Shown piece by piece: positions 61,624 to 64,000 of a stretch of DNA of 64,000 nt. Positions within the stretch are counted from its first letter, which is position 1; the number at the start of each line of letters is the position of its first letter. The DNA comes from Pseudanabaena biceps. Lineage in GTDB: Bacteria > Cyanobacteriota > Cyanobacteriia > Pseudanabaenales > Pseudanabaenaceae. The notes under the pieces are model-generated. The model ran no database searches, was not told the DNA's origin, and was given only the letters and a program-made list of their open reading frames with translations. The stretch lies in contig JAATWA010000003.1 in assembly GCA_013361095.1 (NCBI GenBank), forward strand, positions 207,640 through 271,639, written 5' to 3'. Both the position numbers and the translations under genes were made by a program.

Positions 61624-62109
61624 ATGACGATTGACAAATTAGGAAAAAACAATCTTATGGAAGTAGCAATAAGTTCGCTGACAGGCAGGACACAAGCGCA
61701 GGTATTCAGATCGAAATCACGCTGTCTGAAGACGACCAAACAGCACATCGACCTAGCCAAATCGATGAATGCAAAAGTCACCGATTTAACTGACGGCACA
61801 AAACTATTAACCTTTCGAGACGGCACAAAGCGAACAGTGCAGATCCAAGATTCGATATTGGATGCAGTGAGAGACAGCGTTCAAGAACTAGGCGCATATC
61901 TCAGCCAACACCCCGACCAAATCTCGAAGATTGGTACAGGCGTACTGGAAATGCTGACCAGTGCCGAGTATTTCGCCAAAGCCGCCATGAACGAGTACAC
62001 CACAGATCGGGCAAATTGTCGGCGAATTGTTGAGAATCATTTGGAAAGCCTTCATGAGAGCTTCCCCTACATCTTCTCTAAAAAAAACGCAGCCAGAAAA
62101 TTGAACTAA
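61624..62109 (+). CDS. Unknown plasmid protein, 161 aa
   Basis: ATG codons at 61615 and 61624 are possible starts; the second gives MTIDKLGKNNLMEVAISSLT. The protein contains LTDGTKLLTFRDGTKRTVQI and a helical C-terminal half with NCRRIVENHLESLHESFPYI. No family is recognised. It is the first of four same-strand genes leading to the second polymerase-like gene. Confidence 0.55.
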   Translation: MTIDKLGKNNLMEVAISSLTGRTQAQVFRSKSRCLKTTKQHIDLAKSMNAKVTDLTDGTKLLTFRDGTKRTVQIQDSILDAVRDSVQELGAYLSQHPDQISKIGTGVLEMLTSAEYFAKAAMNEYTTDRANCRRIVENHLESLHESFPYIFSKKNAARKLN

Positions 62110-62211
62110 AAATCAGTCTAGCGATCACGCTCAAATTCGATTGGAATCGCAAAGATCGCTAGAAACATCCCCCAGCCACATTGAACAGCCTTAACCTCTA
62201 TCAGGAAACCC

Positions 62212-62625
62212 ATGAAAACTCAATCATTACTCGCGATCGCAACCGAAGCGATCGTAACAATCAGCCTCATCGCATTACTAGGATTAGTGACCGCACTAAC
62301 CTATGCCCTACTATCGTTTCTAGGAACCGAACCCACCCCTCAATCACTGCCAACTTCTCAGATGCCCACATCAGAAGCCACAGTCAAGCATCTAACAGCC
62401 ACAAACCCGCTACCAGCGACAACAGTTGCCCTAATCTCCGCAAAAGCAGCACCAAAACTGAAATCGGCGACAAAAGAAGCAAACCCAGAAATCATTGCCG
62501 AAATCCCTACCAAACCCCTCACGAAAATGACCGTCCAAGAACTAAGACCATTAGCCAGAGAACGCAAAATCCCTAACTGGCGAAAACTGAAGAAGAAGGA
62601 ACTGCTCTTCCATTTAATCGCCTAG
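62212..62625 (+). CDS. Membrane protein with SAP/Rho-N-like C-terminus, 137 aa
   Basis: One transmembrane helix lies at about residues 14-36 (VTISLIALLGLVTALTYALL), followed by a Thr/Pro/Ala-rich linker. The C-terminal 35 residues, MTVQELRPLARERKIPNWRK and then KKELLFHLIA, resemble the helix-extension-helix of Rho-N/SAP nucleic-acid-binding domains. The design suggests a membrane-tethered DNA- or RNA-binding protein. It may be in an operon with its neighbours. Confidence 0.6.
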   Translation: MKTQSLLAIATEAIVTISLIALLGLVTALTYALLSFLGTEPTPQSLPTSQMPTSEATVKHLTATNPLPATTVALISAKAAPKLKSATKEANPEIIAEIPTKPLTKMTVQELRPLARERKIPNWRKLKKKELLFHLIA

Positions 62626-62767
62626 TTTCAAAGCGGAAATCTCTCAATGCAGATATCCATCAAAGAATGACATCTGCATTGACAAGGATTAGCCCCAATA
62701 AGAACGCTAGCGCGTAAAGTCCGCGAACGATTGTCAACAGAAAAAATAAAGTCAGGAGACTAAAAAC

Positions 62768-63238
62768 ATGTCACGTCAACTAAGATTCGATACTCCAGAA
62801 GAACTTGCTGATAAAATCATTGACAAATTGAGTCAAGCAGAACTACACGTAACCACCAGAGCCTTGATTGTCCACATCAACGCACAGATTCCCGTCAAGG
62901 AACTGGAAAAGACAGTAGCAGCCAGCAATGCAGTGGTTGAAACAAGCCGCAAACCGAAAGCCCGTAAACCAGAAACCCTTATACCAGAAACCATTGCACC
63001 ACAAGCAAGTACAAACAAAATGTGGCTATACCGAGCAAAAAAGGGATGGGGCTTGACCAACCTCACTATGCCAATCGAGCGAGTTGCCCTACGCCTGCAA
63101 CAACACTACGGATGTGAGATCTTGGCAACCAAAGAAGGCAAAATCAACTTCCTGCCATCCAATCCCACAACCATTGACGAACTGCAAAATAAAGGATTTG
63201 TCGTTTATCGCCAAGACCTGAACAAGAAAGCAGCCTAA
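62768..63238 (+). CDS. Unknown plasmid protein, 156 aa
   Basis: The protein starts MSRQLRFDTPEELADKIIDK, has a basic Pro/Lys/Thr linker (RKPKARKPETLIPETIAP) and a C-terminal domain of about 75 residues containing MWLYRAKKGWGLTNLTMP and GFVVYRQDL. A GTCAGGAG motif lies 11 bases upstream of the ATG. It is followed by a terminator. I do not recognise the family. Confidence 0.58.
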   Translation: MSRQLRFDTPEELADKIIDKLSQAELHVTTRALIVHINAQIPVKELEKTVAASNAVVETSRKPKARKPETLIPETIAPQASTNKMWLYRAKKGWGLTNLTMPIERVALRLQQHYGCEILATKEGKINFLPSNPTTIDELQNKGFVVYRQDLNKKAA

Positions 63239-63267
63239 CCTATCAACCCCATCAAACAACCAAAAAA

Positions 63268-63296
63268 AGCACCTAGATCCATCGGATCTAGGTGCT
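63268..63296 (+). terminator. Terminator after the 156-aa gene
   Basis: A perfect 13-bp stem, agcacctagatcc with complement, has a three-base loop and is preceded by an A tract. It ends the small-gene operon just before the polymerase-like gene, which should have its own promoter within about 25 bases or be read through. Confidence 0.8.
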
Positions 63297-63320
63297 AAAT
63301 CACTTTGAGTGTATAAACAA

Positions 63321-64000
63321 ATGCTAATGATCGCCAAGACCAACCTCGCCACAAGCGAGATCGTCGATAACGAAATCCAATTTCGGGACACCTTGCTCGA
63401 AGCCTTACATCCAGACATCAACCTCAGCATCGGCAACATTTCCACCTACTTGCAAAAGATCGCCAAAGCCGAAAGCATCACTAAAACCAGCAAATCCGCC
63501 AGCAAGCGCAGTACTGCCGCTAAAGGCATTGCACCCCTAAAGAAGCAAGCGATCGCCGCCTTAACCAAAGGGATAGACAAATACCAACTAGCAGGAGCAT
63601 CGGGAGCGAGAAAGCACGGAGACTTCTTCTTCAGCCAAGGACTTAACCCCTTTGCCACCTATTTTCCCAGCGCTATGGGACAGATTAACTACGGCTCCAT
63701 CCTGATGACTGAATGCCTGAAAATCTATGGCATCGAACGAGTAACTATCCTGATTGTCCAAGACAAAGAGCATCTTACCGATGACTGTCACGGCAAAATC
63801 AGCCATGAATTTCTAAACCAACTGCGCCAAAGCGAAGATTTTGTGATTCCAGCGAATACGCCATTCCAGTTCCGAGCAGGAATTGCCAATCAATGGGTCG
63901 CCAAAGGAACATTGCAGCTAAGCCTAAATTGTCTGAAAGGAATCGACCTAATTCTGCCACTATCATGTTTTAAAGGACATAAACCAGCATTAGGTATCCA
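63321..64000 (+). CDS. Second two-barrel RNA polymerase-like protein, 5' part only
   Basis: The frame is open from ATG 63321 (or 63327) to the window end, 226 codons. VTILIVQDKEHL, then CHGKISHEFLNQL, P181-FQFRAG, K195-GT and FK218-GH align in order with ILIIDDESLS, YSLISVDLAKAL, PFQFRAG, K198-GT and IK222-GD of the gene at 39492-41657. These are first-barrel signatures of the single-chain RNA polymerase group. The DFDGD part would lie beyond the edge. Its N-terminus differs (long basic helix, FFFSQGLNPFATYFPSAMGQ). The two genes are paralogues of low similarity. Confidence 0.7.
   Translation, partial: MLMIAKTNLATSEIVDNEIQFRDTLLEALHPDINLSIGNISTYLQKIAKAESITKTSKSASKRSTAAKGIAPLKKQAIAALTKGIDKYQLAGASGARKHGDFFFSQGLNPFATYFPSAMGQINYGSILMTECLKIYGIERVTILIVQDKEHLTDDCHGKISHEFLNQLRQSEDFVIPANTPFQFRAGIANQWVAKGTLQLSLNCLKGIDLILPLSCFKGHKPALGI

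Noticed and set aside
1..64000. CRISPR arrays
   Set aside because: No regularly spaced direct repeats were found; the frequent GCGATCGC words are dispersed HIP1-type sites.

Overview
The window is cyanobacterial. GCGATCGC (HIP1-type) octamers are scattered through it, and XisH/XisI, VanW, DUF2281 and ISKra4 genes are families common in filamentous cyanobacteria. The gene content is accessory and plasmid-like: ParA/ParB, a relaxase with MobC, a primase-type replication gene, SSB, conjugation fragments, toxin-antitoxin pairs and many insertion sequences. A large plasmid, or a cointegrate of two replicons, is the best reading. No tRNA, rRNA or CRISPR array was seen.

Layout. 1-13.9 kb: an ABC (Tc) toxin locus on the minus strand, with a TcA-like pore subunit running off the left edge, a small AbrB/PIN module and a 2494-residue TcB-TcC fusion. 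14.7-21.7 kb: a type I restriction operon (hsdM fragment, DUF2281, hsdS, xisH, xisI, hsdR, M48-type metallopeptidase) whose hsdM is cut by an IS630-family element, here called ISx. 23-26.5 kb: a mobilisation region, with truncated relaxase and mobC divergent from three TraK/TraL/TraM-like genes across a probable oriT. 26.5-29.3 kb: HEPN/MNT and small genes. 29.4-32 kb: a primase-like gene and 1 kb of AT-rich DNA. 32-36 kb: a PRTRC-type ubiquitin-like operon (E1-like ThiF, JAB peptidase, E2-like B, candidate Ub-like C and three unknown genes), followed by an unknown gene, SSB and a broken RecA-like ATPase.

39.5-41.7 kb: a large gene with the DFDGD and FQFR...KG signatures of two-barrel RNA polymerases, cut by ISx copy 2. 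A second, intact-looking relative begins at 63.3 kb and leaves the window. 42-46.6 kb: an ISKra4 element, a serine recombinase-like protein without its catalytic serine, and parAB with two long palindromes inside parB. 46.9-52.1 kb: two membrane proteins, a DUF1016 nuclease and hipBA with three evenly spaced operators. 52.5-57.5 kb: type IV secretion remnants cut by an IS630 relative, itself cut by ISx copy 3, which carries a nested IS256. 57.5-63.2 kb: a 749-residue plasmid protein, a second DUF2281/aspartic-protease locus, VanW and small unknown genes.

The three ISx copies have the same length and identical predicted proteins. Each sits in a CTAG site and each joins two unrelated broken genes, so the present order owes much to recombination between copies. 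The most interesting content is the pair of single-chain RNA polymerase-like genes on the same element as a primase, SSB, a RecA-like ATPase and a ubiquitin-like conjugation operon.
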